DNA from: Anthoceros angustus
Lineage: Eukaryota > Streptophyta > Anthocerotopsida > Anthocerotales > Anthocerotaceae
Direction of reading: 5' to 3'
DNA: 64,000 nucleotides
Assembly: GCA_010909165.1 (NCBI GenBank)
Contig: VJWM01000025.1
Span: forward strand, 248,001 to 312,000
Both the position numbers and the translations under genes were made by a program. Shown piece by piece: positions 10,720 through 21,689 of this stretch (position 1 is the stretch's first letter; each line of letters starts with the position of its first letter). Below the pieces are notes generated by a model. The model saw only the letters and a program-made list of their open reading frames with translations. It was not told the DNA's origin and did not search any database.

Positions 10720-13180
10720 CAGACATGAAAAGAAACACACGGAACAAGAAAGGGATGAAGACTTACGTTTGGGAGAGAATCTTGAGTTGTCTTTTAAGTT
10801 CGAACTTGGTGGAAAAGTATCAATATAAGGTTCAAGTCCTTGTGAGGAATGTCCTCTATTGCACTATCCCAACCCCTCACACCACTCACTTTCATGAAAG
10901 ACTTAAGACGACGACCAATTATTTTGGCGTTTGGACTTGTCCTCACCACCACTCATTGCATCATTCACGGCTCCCTCAGAATCGAGGGTCAAACCCTTGG
11001 TCCCTAAAATGGGCCTCATCTTCAATTTCTTCCATGCCCATAGCAAAATCATCCTCGGGATCAGACCTCATTCTCTCAAACATATCAATACACTCGTCGT
11101 GGATAACTTCGGGGAGCGACATGGAATGGAAAACTCACGGTGAAAGGAATTGAGACTTATCTTGCAGGAGCAGCCAGCCCATTTCGAGATCAGTAGGCGC
11201 AGCCAAGGACCATGGAATCGAGTAATCGGATGGACATTCTCACCAACAAACTTAACCCTCTCTCGAAGCAGATAGTTAGTAATCTCGACAAGGGACCCTC
11301 CACCAAGGGCACAGTCGGGTGTCAACCCTTCTTCTCAGAGCAAAGACGCGGGCATCCTCCTTGGATGAAAAGTGCCTTGGCGGTTTGGGAATGGACTTTT
11401 CGCACCAAATATGTCCTCACTATGCACAAGGACATCAACTTTACCATCATCCTGCAGAGGGTGGGTTGCAGAACGATGGCTGTTTTAACACTGTCGAGTG
11501 TACGGCTTGGACATGACTTGCAAAGGTGCTGCTTCTTGCCGTCCAGGCCCGTGAGGTTTTCTTTTAGAGCCATCGCAAGGAGAAGTCATCGAACAACGTT
11601 GAGATGTACAAACAACATAAGATAACAAACGAAAAGAAAGAACTCACATGCCTTGAACCCCGATGAGAACTCTGGAAGGTCTAAAAGTTGATTATCGAGT
11701 CTAGACAAGAGAGGATATGGGGCCCCAAAACACAACTTGGGGCTAGACATTGTTAGAGTTGTTATTCCTTCCACTTTCTATTAAGGATGACACATAGAAC
11801 CTCTAAAATACACCACATATGGGAAAAATAAAGTGAAAACCCTTTTTTCAAGTACAACAAGAGTTAGACGTACAAACAACCATAGATGTACAACATATAC
11901 ATCAGACCACACAAGTAAAACAATCAACTGCTCATTGGACAACACAGACTCATCCATGCCACACAACAACACATATTTCTAGATTAGAATCAGGAAAACA
12001 TCCAAAGATGTTGGGAGGCAAACCCTCCGAGACGTTGCACACTTCAATACCTGCACATAAACACCGGTCTATGAGATTAAGCTCCAAGACATGCACACAA
12101 TACACCATGCCCAATCCAGATTCACTTTTCAATAGACACAAGCTGATAAGCGATTACCAAATCTACAAAGCGGGTCTTCAACGACGACAGAGCGAAATAA
12201 AAAGCTTATCGACACACCGCAAAAGTCAACTTATAACGACACAAAGAGAGCAAAAAAATGACCTAAAATCAAAATGTAAAACACACGCTAACAAACAGTA
12301 ACGCAACACACAAAGACATAAACAGAGATATCCAGTAGCCTAATAAATACATACCAAGACAACAAGGTGCAAAAGGAAAACCAAGAAACACATAACAACA
12401 TGGAACCAACAAAAACAAAGCGTATGCAGAGAAACAATGAGAGAAACACCAAAGAATCCAAAGCAAAACTGGGATAAAAGGAAAACCGAGGTCATTGTCT
12501 TCATCAACCCCATCCTGCATTACTTCCCATCGCCTCAGAGAACGAACAACCGGGGGATAGGACACAAATCGCGCACGAGAGCAGGGAGACATCTTCTAGC
12601 AAGAGAACGACAAACACACGAGAGACAACCATCCCCAAAACACATGTATACAAACCAACGAGCGCAAAATAAGCCAATACTGCCTACGTAACAGTAAAAG
12701 CAACACATACTAAAGAGGAAACCATGAACTAGAAGCGAAATGGAACAGACGAAAGGAGCGAACACAAACCTAGCGTTAGAAAACACCGTTTGGTATTCAA
12801 GCAATCAAAGAGGCCTTAAGAAGTTTGACCTGACAAGAAAGAGAAGGAAACCACAAAGAAGGTAAAACAACAAAAGAGACCTTGCCTTCAACAAAAAGTA
12901 AAACTTTGACAAAAACAAGACACAAATCAAAGTTAGCGAAAACGAAAACAACGACGAGGAAGCTAAACGAAAACAAAAAAACGAGACAACGGCTTAGCCG
13001 CGGTGAAAAAAACAAACCACGAACAGGAGCAAACACAACGCTGAAAGAATCAAAAAGCACCAGCAAAATATGAAAGAAAGCGAGCGAAATAACCAAAGCA
13101 AAGCGCGCCGGGTAAATAACCTAAGGAGAGCATTGGGAGAGCGAGACCTCAGAAAGGAAAAAAGAAAGACCTTGGCCTTT
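10720..13180 (-). other. Possible upstream exons and T-rich 5' region of the reverse-strand gene; no clear gene
   Basis: Short reverse-strand frames occur (for example ALGGGSLVEITNYLLRERVK near 11300-11250 and TAIVLQPTLCRMMVKLMSL near 11500), but no exon could be bounded with confidence. From about 11780 to 13150 the forward strand is A-rich with many AACAAA words, so the reverse strand is T-rich, as in plant introns and 5' leaders. Nothing else recognised. Confidence 0.25.
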
Positions 13181-13190
13181 GGAGAACCCG

Positions 13191-13200
13191 CTTATATAGG
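13191..13200 (-). promoter_or_regulatory. TATA box reading leftwards
   Basis: The reverse strand reads CCTATATAAGCG, a consensus plant TATA box, immediately upstream of the T-rich stretch and the reverse-strand exons at 7.8-10.7 kb. A start of transcription near 13160 is inferred. Confidence 0.45.
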
Positions 13201-13380
13201 CCAAAACCATTCTCCTCTCGGGCGCTCTCGCCAAACCTAATTTGAATTAACCTAACATTCCAACCGAATCCAAACCTACCGAGCCACGATTCACCGGCCA
13301 CTGCCAAACCTAGTGACATTCCAAACCTAGCCTCCAACCTCAAAGGGAGCCGGCGTCATGCCAGCCACGCACACATACCC

Positions 13381-14820
13381 TTGAAGATCGAACCATCTAG
13401 AACCCGGTTTAAACAACTTAACTCCTTACCGCCATTCTCCTCTCCCCGCCAGCGATCACGATCTGCGCCGCATCTCTTGACTTACTTTGGCTCGGTCGCT
13501 CCTCATCGCCCACTCTTCCCGCTATGGCGCCCCACTCCCGCCGATCGCCCATCTCCCCATCGCCACCGTGTTTGTGAAGTCCTTGCGCATCCACTCAAGA
13601 GTTTTTTGGGACTGTGGTTCAAGCTCCTCCACCGCGCCCGGAGCTACGCTTTTGCTTGATTCAGTGCATCCCTTCCAGTTCGCTTTGATTCGTCGCTTTC
13701 ATGTTGTACCTCCTTCGCTACGCCAAAGACGTCCGCCGTGGCTATTGAGCTGTCCACGACCCACATCGTTCTCATAGGATCTCCTCCGCCGCTGGTGATC
13801 CGATCCGCCGAGTTTCTGGGTGCCTTTGCACAAGGGTTAGAAAAGTTCTCTTGTGGGTTATGGTGCTCTTCCTTTGTTCCCACCGTCGATCACCCGTCTT
13901 GTGTCAACACGCTACCGCCGGACTGTGTGGAGTTGCTAAGTTGCTCTCTTGGTCTTGTTTTTCTCTGTCATTGTTTTACTACATGCCTTGTCCGTTCTTA
14001 CCCACATGGCTTGTCCTGCCAGTTCCACTCTCCTTGTGCGTCTCGACTGCATCCAGCATTTTTTTCACGGTTGCTTGGTATTTCGAGGTGTAAGCCGAGA
14101 GGCTCTTTGCCATAGTTGTCACACGAAGCTACCTCTTTTTCGTGTTGGCGCATGTGACGATTACTCAAGTTTCACGACACTTAAAAGGACCAAGTTTGTA
14201 AATCTCTTGGTCACCTCACATCCCACTAGTTGGGCATGATTGGTAAACGGCATGGAGTTTTGATGGGCTAGTGTTTTCAATCACACATTTGTCATGCACT
14301 TAATAAACTCACCTCTCATCTCCGGAATTGAGCCAAAGGTCACGCAAGAAGGCGCCATCCTAGTGTACGTCCGTCACAATAATTCTATGGTCATTTCAAC
14401 GACGTGTCGGAGGGTTCTACAGGAAACTAATGAATGATTGGGTTGACGGAAGCAGAGGTAAGGGGTTCGTCTAGCAAAAGAGTCTCGTTCTTGAAGTCTT
14501 TTCAGAACATAACTATCCCTGCGTAAAACATGAATCTTTTGTGCAGAGTTTGAGAACATATTCGCGCTTGTTGCTTCCAACAAGTTACTGGATTGGTGAT
14601 GACGAACAGTTTTTAACAAAATTCTGATGCAGGATCTTGCGGACAATTGGTTTCGCGTGAAGCGTCGGACACGACGTATCGTGGACGTAAGTAATACCTT
14701 GCAACGCTGTCGCTTTGCGCAATGCGTCTGTCGCGGATTGTGGTCCACTAGTGTGTTCGATGGCTTTTCATTTGAATGATGGAATCGACAACGCAATAAC
14801 GATTTTCAAATCCAAGAAGG
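13381..14820. other. Spacer between divergent transcripts, no clear gene
   Basis: Short frames on both strands (up to 140 residues) lack recognisable motifs. Composition is mixed, C/T-rich on the forward strand at 13400-14000. This may hold the promoter and first exons of the forward gene ending at 16678, but none could be bounded. Confidence 0.25.
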
Positions 14821-14857
14821 TACTTGATTGCTACATGTATTATCGTTTCTTACTTTG

Positions 14858-15094
14858 CTTGCTTTTACTTTGCTACTTTGCTACTTTACTTTTACTTTTA
14901 CTTACTTTTACTTTTGTCTACTGCTACTTTTGCAACTTTTACTTTTACTCTTACTTTGTTACTTTACTTTTACACTTTTACTTTTATCTACTACTTTACT
15001 TTGCTACTCTATTTTGCTACTTTACTTTTACTTTTACTTTTACTTTAACTCTTACTTTGTTACTTTACTTTTACTTTTACTTTTACTTTTACTA
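14858..15094 (+). repeat. TTTTAC / TTTGCTAC pyrimidine-rich microsatellite
   Basis: About 240 bases made of tandem ACTTTT units interspersed with ACTTTGCT variants. All three forward frames give Leu/Tyr/Phe/Thr repeats, which are an artefact of the repeat. Confidence 0.9.
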
Positions 15095-15390
15095 TCTATT
15101 GTCAACCCCGCAGACAGAACTCACATGACGCCACCCGTGAGCGCCATTCGGACAAATTACTTCCCACCCATGGGGATCCAGGATATGACGCTAACGCAGT
15201 TTGAACCACCACTGGAGATCGAAAGATCGTAGAAAAAGGTATTCGTGAAAAATGATTGCCGTTAGTCCTGTATATTCTTCTCGCTGGTCGAGTCTAACAA
15301 AACCCGTGGTTTCCTCTGCGAGCACATAATGTTCTCTGTGATGGACAAACAAGACCTCAAGCATCTTTGAGATGCCCGCCCAGCTTGAAT

Positions 15391-16320
15391 AAGATAAAGA
15401 AGGTAAGCACTTTTCCTATTTCATAAACTTGATCTAAGTATGCTAATCCAAAATCTTAACCCTAAATTTATCTCTCAGGGATATAAAAAGAACCTTCAAC
15501 AACAAACAATTGAACCGGAACGACACACTTGTGGAAAGGTTTAATGGACACCGATTTCAATGCAAACAATGTTGAGGGATATCAAAGTTCCATCCAGATC
15601 GAGGTAATCAAATTAACATTCATACCTTCTTTGCTTCTTCACATTTACCTTCTTTTACTTGCGCATAACTTGGCATTCTGAATCTTTGGAAAACAAGTCG
15701 CCGCAAAAATATAAAGGACAAAGTCGATGAGATTGACAACAACATTGACAACGGCCATCTCCAATCGTGTACACAAAATGTATTTTGTATTTAATTTGTT
15801 TTAATATGATTTTGGTTTAAGAAAGTAATGATTTTGGTTTTGATCGTGCAAAAGAGAAAAATAGATGACTTCATGGAGAATGGACCAACTTCGGGCCACA
15901 AGAGTTCACCGAGTTTGGAAAGTGGATGAGCAATTTTCAATATCCACCACTTTTTCAAGACTTTAACCAAGTATCCGCAATTTGGGAGCATAGTCTAAAA
16001 GAGCAAGTAGCCCATCTTGAATGAAGATGGGTCCAACCCAACATTCGAGCAAGACAGAGATCCAAGCAAGTAAGTAAAACTCCTCTTTCTATTTTTTTAC
16101 ATATAACTCTATGTAATGTAATTCGTATGCATTGAATGCGTAGATAGGGGCAGCAATTGAAAATAAGGAGTTGAAAACGCAGACTTGTTGTCTCTCATGG
16201 AAGAACCAGACAACTAAAAATATTCAAAAGGTACATGTTTGAAAGATAATATCCGCTTGCATTCCAAGATGAATTCTAATGTTTTATGTTTCTTCGTAAC
16301 ATACGATCACATTTCCGCAG
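15391..16320 (+). CDS. Upstream exons of a spliced forward-strand gene (approximate)
   Basis: Several intron borders are visible: GAAG|GTAAGC at 15400 with acceptor CTCTCAG near 15479, ATCGAG|GTAATC near 15604, AGCAAG|TAAGTA near 16070, and CAAAAG|GTACATG near 16230. Open pieces between them, such as MENGPTSGHKSSPSLESG (15870-15926) and NEDGSNPTFEQDRDPSK (16020-16070), are Ser/Asp/Glu-rich. Frames are interrupted, so exact exon limits are uncertain. The downstream exons at 16321-16678 join in consistent phase. Confidence 0.4.
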
Positions 16321-16678
16321 TGTGGAATCTTCACAAGACGTGTTTAACGCTTGTAAAAGGTATATGCAAAGAAAGATCTTCTCCGAATTGAAATGGAGGT
16401 AAATGACTAATTACTTTTACTTTTGTTTGTAGTTATCGGAGAATCAAAAACGAGTTGTTTTCACTCTTTGAGGTGAGTACTAAAGTTAAAACAATATGTT
16501 TTATATATGAATTCGACAATGGTTTAAATTGCAGAAATATTCACGCTTGGATGAAATATTCGAAATGATTATACATTTATCTGGACCATACAATCAGCAG
16601 CTCAAAAAGTACTATTCTGAAGAGAAGGCAGAACCGGAACCATTTTACACTCCATCTACTCCAATAGAAGATGAGTAG
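16321..16678 (+). CDS. Three terminal exons of a spliced gene, unrecognised protein
   Basis: Exons 16321-16398, 16433-16472 and 16535-16678 have GT-AG borders (CGCAG|, GAG|GTAAAT; TGTAG|, GAG|GTGAGT; TTGCAG|). Their phases fit: a phase-2 junction makes the Ser codon of KWSYRRIKNELF, and a phase-0 junction joins LFSLFE to KYSRLDEIFEMIIHL. The C-terminus continues QQLKKYYSEEKAEPEPFY and ends PSTPIEDE with TAG at 16676-16678. Introns are only 34 and 62 bases, short for a plant. The C-terminal helix pair and acidic tail are clear, but I recognise no family. It sits at the right end of the 10-kb insertion in the gypsy element, so it may be a gene of that element or a captured host gene. Confidence 0.55.
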
Positions 16679-16985
16679 AATTACCAAAATCATTTGAATT
16701 ACCTTACGACAGTGGGAAAGCTAATGCTTTTACTGTGTAAAAGGATTCAAAAACGAAATGACAGAAAGAAAAATGACCGTAAGAGAGAGAGAATGACATA
16801 TAAGCCGGGTGGTTTAGGCACCAAGTCTATATGCACTCGCCCCCGCCTGCCTGCAGCTGAGTTGCTCCCCTGCACTCTACCGCCTCACGCCAGGTGGAAC
16901 GGACGCCGGGCGATGCAGAACGGTCTCGCCTCACGCCTACCGACTGCTCGCCGTGACGCCCGTCCGCTCCCTAATACAAGCATGG

Positions 16986-18560
16986 CAGAGCTAAAAACCA
17001 TTGACGGAGAGACCAATGCTCGTAAGACCCAACTTTGACAAACTTTTCATCTTATATACGGACCGGAGGCCGGATTGGAGCAAAGGTTGGCACAAGCAGA
17101 TGAAGAGAGGGAAGGAGCGGGTTGTCGCGCATGAAGTAGGTCCAACAATACAACAGGCAAATTATTCGTCCTATGAAGGCGAATGCTTAGCAAGCAGGGC
17201 GTGTGTTGCATTTGTATTTGTTTGACTGAGCCCATTCATTTTGACCATCACCATCATACATTGGCTAATGACGAACATGGTCGAGCGGAAAGCTTGCTAG
17301 GTGGGCACTCGCTTTTAATACACAAATCGTGCATCGAAAGGTGCAAGGTGCATCTCAATGCCGATGGCTCACGGTGAACCCAGGTGTGTAACAAAAGAGA
17401 TATGAGCAAGGCCGCGACTGGACTCACACAAAGTTTGCCCGGCTTTTACATGGCATTAATGTCCGTCGAAGAAAAAGGTGGAGGCAACTGGCTGAAGGAG
17501 GGCGAGACATATGGAAACACCAGAAGCCAAAGCCATGCAGGGCATGAACGGCATTTGGACATGGTCACGCCAAGAAACTACACAAAATAAGCCGCAGTTA
17601 CTCGGACGGTGTATCGTAAACGATCACGTGGATTCTCAAAGAAGTTCCATTTATGGAAGAAGCGGTCGGTGACCAAGGTGCATAAACGCTACTTTGGTGT
17701 TAAACTGGACGATCACATGCTTAAGAACACATACTGTCCGTATGTATACGACGTGGAGAAGGTGGTTATAAGTCGCGCCGCTTGTGATGCCAGAAAGGCT
17801 GTGTTTAATGTCAAGATGTCATGCCGCACTCATTACCTATCGTGGGGCTTTTCTTCGATGGTCCGTAGACTTGATGCCCGAATGTCAGGTTACCAAGCAG
17901 GCAATCGACCTGTATGCTCATGATAGAACACTTTTCAAAGTGGGTTGAGCTGGCCTTCCTTCCGGTCGGAGCTCACGCGACACAGACGAGCCTTCTTGCA
18001 GTGTGTTCTTAGTAGGTATGGGAGTTGTCAAGTATTGACACTGTGGCAATGAATTCGAGGTGAGTTTCAAGCGCCGCTGGCCGTAGCGATTGATCACAAG
18101 GACATCACGAGATCATCCACAAGTACGGGTTGGCGGAGCGTTGGTTCAAACCTTCAAGGATTCGCCGCAAATCATGCGAAGTTGAGCCTAGTTGTTGGGA
18201 TGAGTTGCGCCATATGTGGCATTGGGTTACGGATAAGCGTCGCGCCTTGGGTAACTTGCCCATATTACATCATGTTGATCAGCGTGATGCCAAACATTGT
18301 GGCGGACACATACTCCAAGCGAATCGGGCAGGGATCCCGAGGTGTGCCTTTGAGTTGCAACAGAGCGGTTATTCCAACGGGTAATGCCAATGGCGATGGA
18401 CAATCTGGCCATAGCACCACCGATCAACTTAGGTATGTTTCACAAGAGTGGTTCGTGGAAACCAAAAGCAAGAAAGTTTGAAGTGGGAGATTTCGTGTAT
18501 TTACAGCATCGACCGTCCGCACCTTAGGCGTCGACAATTGCTAATTTTACGCGTAGCGTG
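16986..18560 (+). pseudogene. Ty3/gypsy RNase H and integrase relic
   Basis: Gypsy pol resumes with PMLVRPNFDKLFILYTD (17015-17065), the start of RNase H, then GKERVVAHE and ANYSSYEGECLA (17160-17190). The integrase zinc-binding region is seen as NTYCPYVYDVEKVV with a following CDARKA (17730-17800). Integrase-core traces are HFSKWVEL (17930-17955), ATQTSLL, the GNEFE motif near 18045, and the IDHKDITR stretch near 18090. The C-terminal part shows PMAMDNLA, GSWKPKARKFEVGDFVYL (18450-18500). There are many frameshifts and internal stops. This is the continuation of the reverse transcriptase relic at 6190-6965. Confidence 0.82.
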
Positions 18561-18679
18561 TCGGAGAGCAGGTGTAATTGAATTGAGGGGGGGATGGTCG
18601 CCGATGCAAAGAGCATGCGCATCCGGGCGCCTTGTCACCTCCCAACCTTGACACAAGGACGCAACCACAAGCGTGGAGG

Positions 18680-18835
18680 CCACCGGTTGACCTATGCGGT
18701 TCTTGTGGCCATCACGCATCCCCTGAACTAATGCTCCTCCGCGACCAAAGGTAACGTGGGTATCACATCTTTGTTGCGTCCACCGCTCAAAGAGATTCCG
18801 GATGGAGATTGGTTTTGCCATCGGTGCCTTCACAA
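18680..18835 (+). pseudogene. PHD-finger-like segment downstream of gypsy integrase
   Basis: Two frames together show a PHD zinc finger: LCGSCGHHASPELMLL (18690-18740) then PPLKEIPDGDWFCHRC (18782-18828). The pattern of Cys-x2-Cys, the PELMLL segment before the expected CD, the PPL-EIP-GDWFC-C tail and the spacing are PHD-like, a fold that reads histone H3 tails. The middle cysteine/histidine part is damaged by an indel near 18750. It follows integrase in the same orientation, so it may be a C-terminal extension of the gypsy polyprotein or the start of a second frame. Confidence 0.6.
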
Positions 18836-20340
18836 TTCGAGCTGGGAGCTCCGCATGTCACCGAGTCGGGCTCGCCACAAGAAATTAGGGTTACCCACAA
18901 AAGCCCGGTCGTCGTTGTCCGGCAATACGCGCTGGCGGTGTGGAGAGTGAAGGGGTGGCGGGTGACAGGGAGAGTGTGAGATTTGTTGAAGAACCGGGCC
19001 CTTGTCTAAAGTGGGGTTCGGGTCGTGTGGCGGTGGTGAAGGACAAAGGCGGTGGAGTGGCAAGAGGTCTTGGGGACGAAGAAGCAAGCGGCGCCGGGTC
19101 AAAGCCCAACTGAGGATTGCACAACTCGTGAGGATTGTCGTACGCCAACAAGGCGCATCCGATCCTAAGGAGCGCAGTTAGCGAAAAGGGTAAAGGCGGC
19201 GAAGCATCGATTGGTGCGATTCGTGTTTCAAGACGTGGCGTATCCGCGCTTGTCAGATCTCCATGTTCGTTGTAGAGCGGTGAAGGCCTAGCTAACGGTG
19301 AGAGCGTGGGAGGTTTCCGTCGGTGAAGAGTTGTTAAGGCGCCATGGTGCGAAAGCGTCGACATTCATTCACGCGCGTGGTTCCGTTTGCTACGCTAAGG
19401 AATTGACTCATGCAGGTGTCACCGATTGCCAAGAGGGGCACGCTGCTGTTCGGTCCGCTAGGCTTGGGGTCGCATGTGCTGTAACCGCCTACCTTCGTGA
19501 GGATAGTTGGCTTATCCAGAGGCGGATTACACACTGCAAAACTTGCTTTGAAAGACGCGGCATAGTGTTCCTCAATTTCAATGTCCTTGGGAGGACAAGT
19601 GGCGGGTTCCGGTCCGCAAATACAATCCAGAAAACCGGAAGGCCGTAAACATTCTTGGAGCCTAAGCGTTTTTGCTATATGTGGAGTCTCATCATGAGAC
19701 ATGTAACATCGAACTTCCGTATGATCACGGATTTGTTTGAGCTTGCGGTATGAATAGACAAACATTTGTCCGGACCGATTCTGAGGGAGCGTTTGAAAGT
19801 TGGAGCATCACCTATTCATGCACCAGTTTTTGATCCTCAAGAAGGATTTCGTTTACAAACAACAGAAAGAAACGCCGACGCATGATTTGAAAGTGTGGCT
19901 CACCACTTGCATCGGAGAAAGCGGGCGGTATGCCATTGGCTACCCAAGGGCCTTTATCTATTTACATGTCTACGACGGGGATTACGATGGGATGAACCGA
20001 CTTCAATCGGTACTTGTTAAATAACAATGTTGGCGATTTCTTGCGTGCTCGGTGTTGAAAACAATACTACGTGAATGGGTTGAATGGACCAGTCTTGCTG
20101 TAAGCGAGCTCGGCGGTGGCGAAGAAGGCGATGGCTCGTCATCGCGAGCTAGAGAAGCGGCGGGAAAAGCAATTGGGCAGTACTTGATCTCAAGAAGCGG
20201 GTGGCCGCCTTGTTGTTGGGTCGCATGAGCATGAGCGACCCTTCAACCCCCATTACGATAGCATGTTTGAAGATTTTATCGTAGGTTCTATGGATTTGAA
20301 TGCCAAAAGTGCTGCTCCGCGAATATCATAATAGCTCTTT
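18836..20340 (+). other. Gypsy 3' region, coding-like but unrecognised
   Basis: Forward frames such as EVSVGEELLRRHGAKAS (19308-19360), NVLGRTSGGFRSA (19580-19620) and DLKVWLTTCIGESGRYAIGY (19882-19945), then PRAFIYLHVYDGDYDGM, look protein-like and lie between the PHD-like segment and the 3' repeat R. Several frameshifts break them. They may form one protein downstream of integrase. I recognise no domain. Confidence 0.3.
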
Positions 20341-21490
20341 TAATGCCGGCAACCTGCTTTGTTAGCCCTGTCGATTTGTCTTAATCGTGGTTGTGAGTGC
20401 AATTTCATCTTGATTAGCATGGCACATGGCCCCTTGTCATGAGCGCTTATCACCAGCGACTGTCATGACACGGCGTGGAGCATCTGAATGTCGGGTTAAT
20501 GTGTGTATGTGCACCATGCGCGTCGGCATGGTATGTGTTCTGTGAGCATGTATGTCGTGCGATATGTGTGTGTGTGGCGTGTGTGAAGACAAGGGCATCA
20601 AGGGAACGAATCGATTGTGAGTCACGGCATTATTGCCCAAACGCAGCCGGCATGGGCAATATGCGCGATTCGGATTAATCGGCGCCCGCGCGGGCGCCCG
20701 CGATTCAGCGAACGCCGAAAAGTGCGTAGGTAGATAAAGGGGCATAGGTCACGTGAAAATCGGATTGCCGATGTTTGTTCGATTGAGCAGCGACCATACG
20801 GATTCCCAAAGGGTTCTTCTCGCGGATGAAGCTTTGCAAGGGACATGTTGACGGGTTTGTGCACGGACAGGGGCTCTCATTTGCTTCGCTCAAGACCTTT
20901 GCCGCTTTGTTAGCCCGATGTCTGATTTGTCTTAATCGTGGTTGTGAGTACAATTTCGCCTTGATTAGCATGGCATGGCCTTGTCATGGCGCTTATGTCT
21001 TACATGTGACAAAGTTGCAAGACCGGCTTCTCAAAGTACACCGCCCGCTTTGTTGGGGACTTCCAGGGAGTCATGCCAGGAGGAGGGCTCCTGCAAAGCG
21101 GCCCGGCATGGGAGGCCGCTAGCATCATTGCCGAGCCCGAGCTCTCACTTCTTGCATGCTCATTTCTTGGTACTTGTCTTCAACCATGGCTGCGCGGCAC
21201 GCCACGTGGGCCGCGCCGCCACCGCCTCGCCTGCTTGTGGCGCCCGTTGTCCAGATGGGGGCTTCGCCCGCCCGTAGCGCCATTTTCGTTGTCTACCGCC
21301 ATGGCGGTCGGTGCGCCCCGCAGCCCTCCTCCCGGCCGCCATGCCTTCTATTGTGACTCCCTCCGCCCAGGCCAGAACATGGTGTGTCCCGGCTCCATGG
21401 GCGATCACCTCGCCAGCGCCCATGTCGCCAAACACCTCAGCATGAGCTCCACTTCAAACAGCACTTGGGTTGCCGAGTGAAGCGCTCCCC
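20341..21490 (+). repeat. LTR-like repeat R, copies 3a and 3b
   Basis: 20350-20455 repeats only the CTTTGTTAGCCC...GATTAGCATGGCACATGG part of R. A GT-rich stretch (TGTGTGTGTGG near 20570) follows, and then 20590-21490 repeats the full R order found at 1-860, including the GC-rich tail and the terminal GAGCTCCACTTCAAAC. The position directly after the gypsy 3' region supports an LTR assignment. Exact TG...CA ends and a target duplication could not be fixed. Confidence 0.6.
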
Positions 21491-21689
21491 AACTTGCGCC
21501 CAAACTGGCGTCTCACGCTGCAATACTTTCGGTGGCAAATTATGCACGCCCCATGTACCACCGTTGGCTTTCCGCGGCCAAATTGAGCATGCATGTTACC
21601 GCCGTACGCCCGTTAACCTACCGCTTGAGTCCCAGCTGCTGGTTTCGATTTATTCTACGCCGCCTTCTTACACGGCGCGCGCCTATAAA

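Larger units (their letters stand above)
6966..16985. mobile_element. 10-kb insertion splitting the gypsy pol gene, with spliced gene pieces
   Basis: Gypsy coding similarity stops at about 6965 and continues at about 16990, leaving a 10-kb foreign block. Inside are splice-bordered exons on the reverse strand (7.8-10.7 kb), a TATA box at 13194 pointing left, an AT-rich spacer, a pyrimidine-rich microsatellite, and a forward multi-exon gene ending at 16678. No clear terminal inverted repeats, target duplication, LTRs or transposase were found at either edge, so the class is unknown. Candidates are a large DNA transposon or Helitron carrying genes, or a chromosomal segment brought by rearrangement. 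Confidence 0.55.

Noticed and set aside
10282-10740. CCT/TCP-1 chaperonin exon
   Set aside because: Only a loose likeness (a VDVLLRG-type strand); the characteristic ATP-binding GDGT motif and flanking blocks are missing, so left unassigned.
14858-15094. Leu/Tyr/Phe-rich membrane protein frames
   Set aside because: The frames are translations of a TTTTAC microsatellite.
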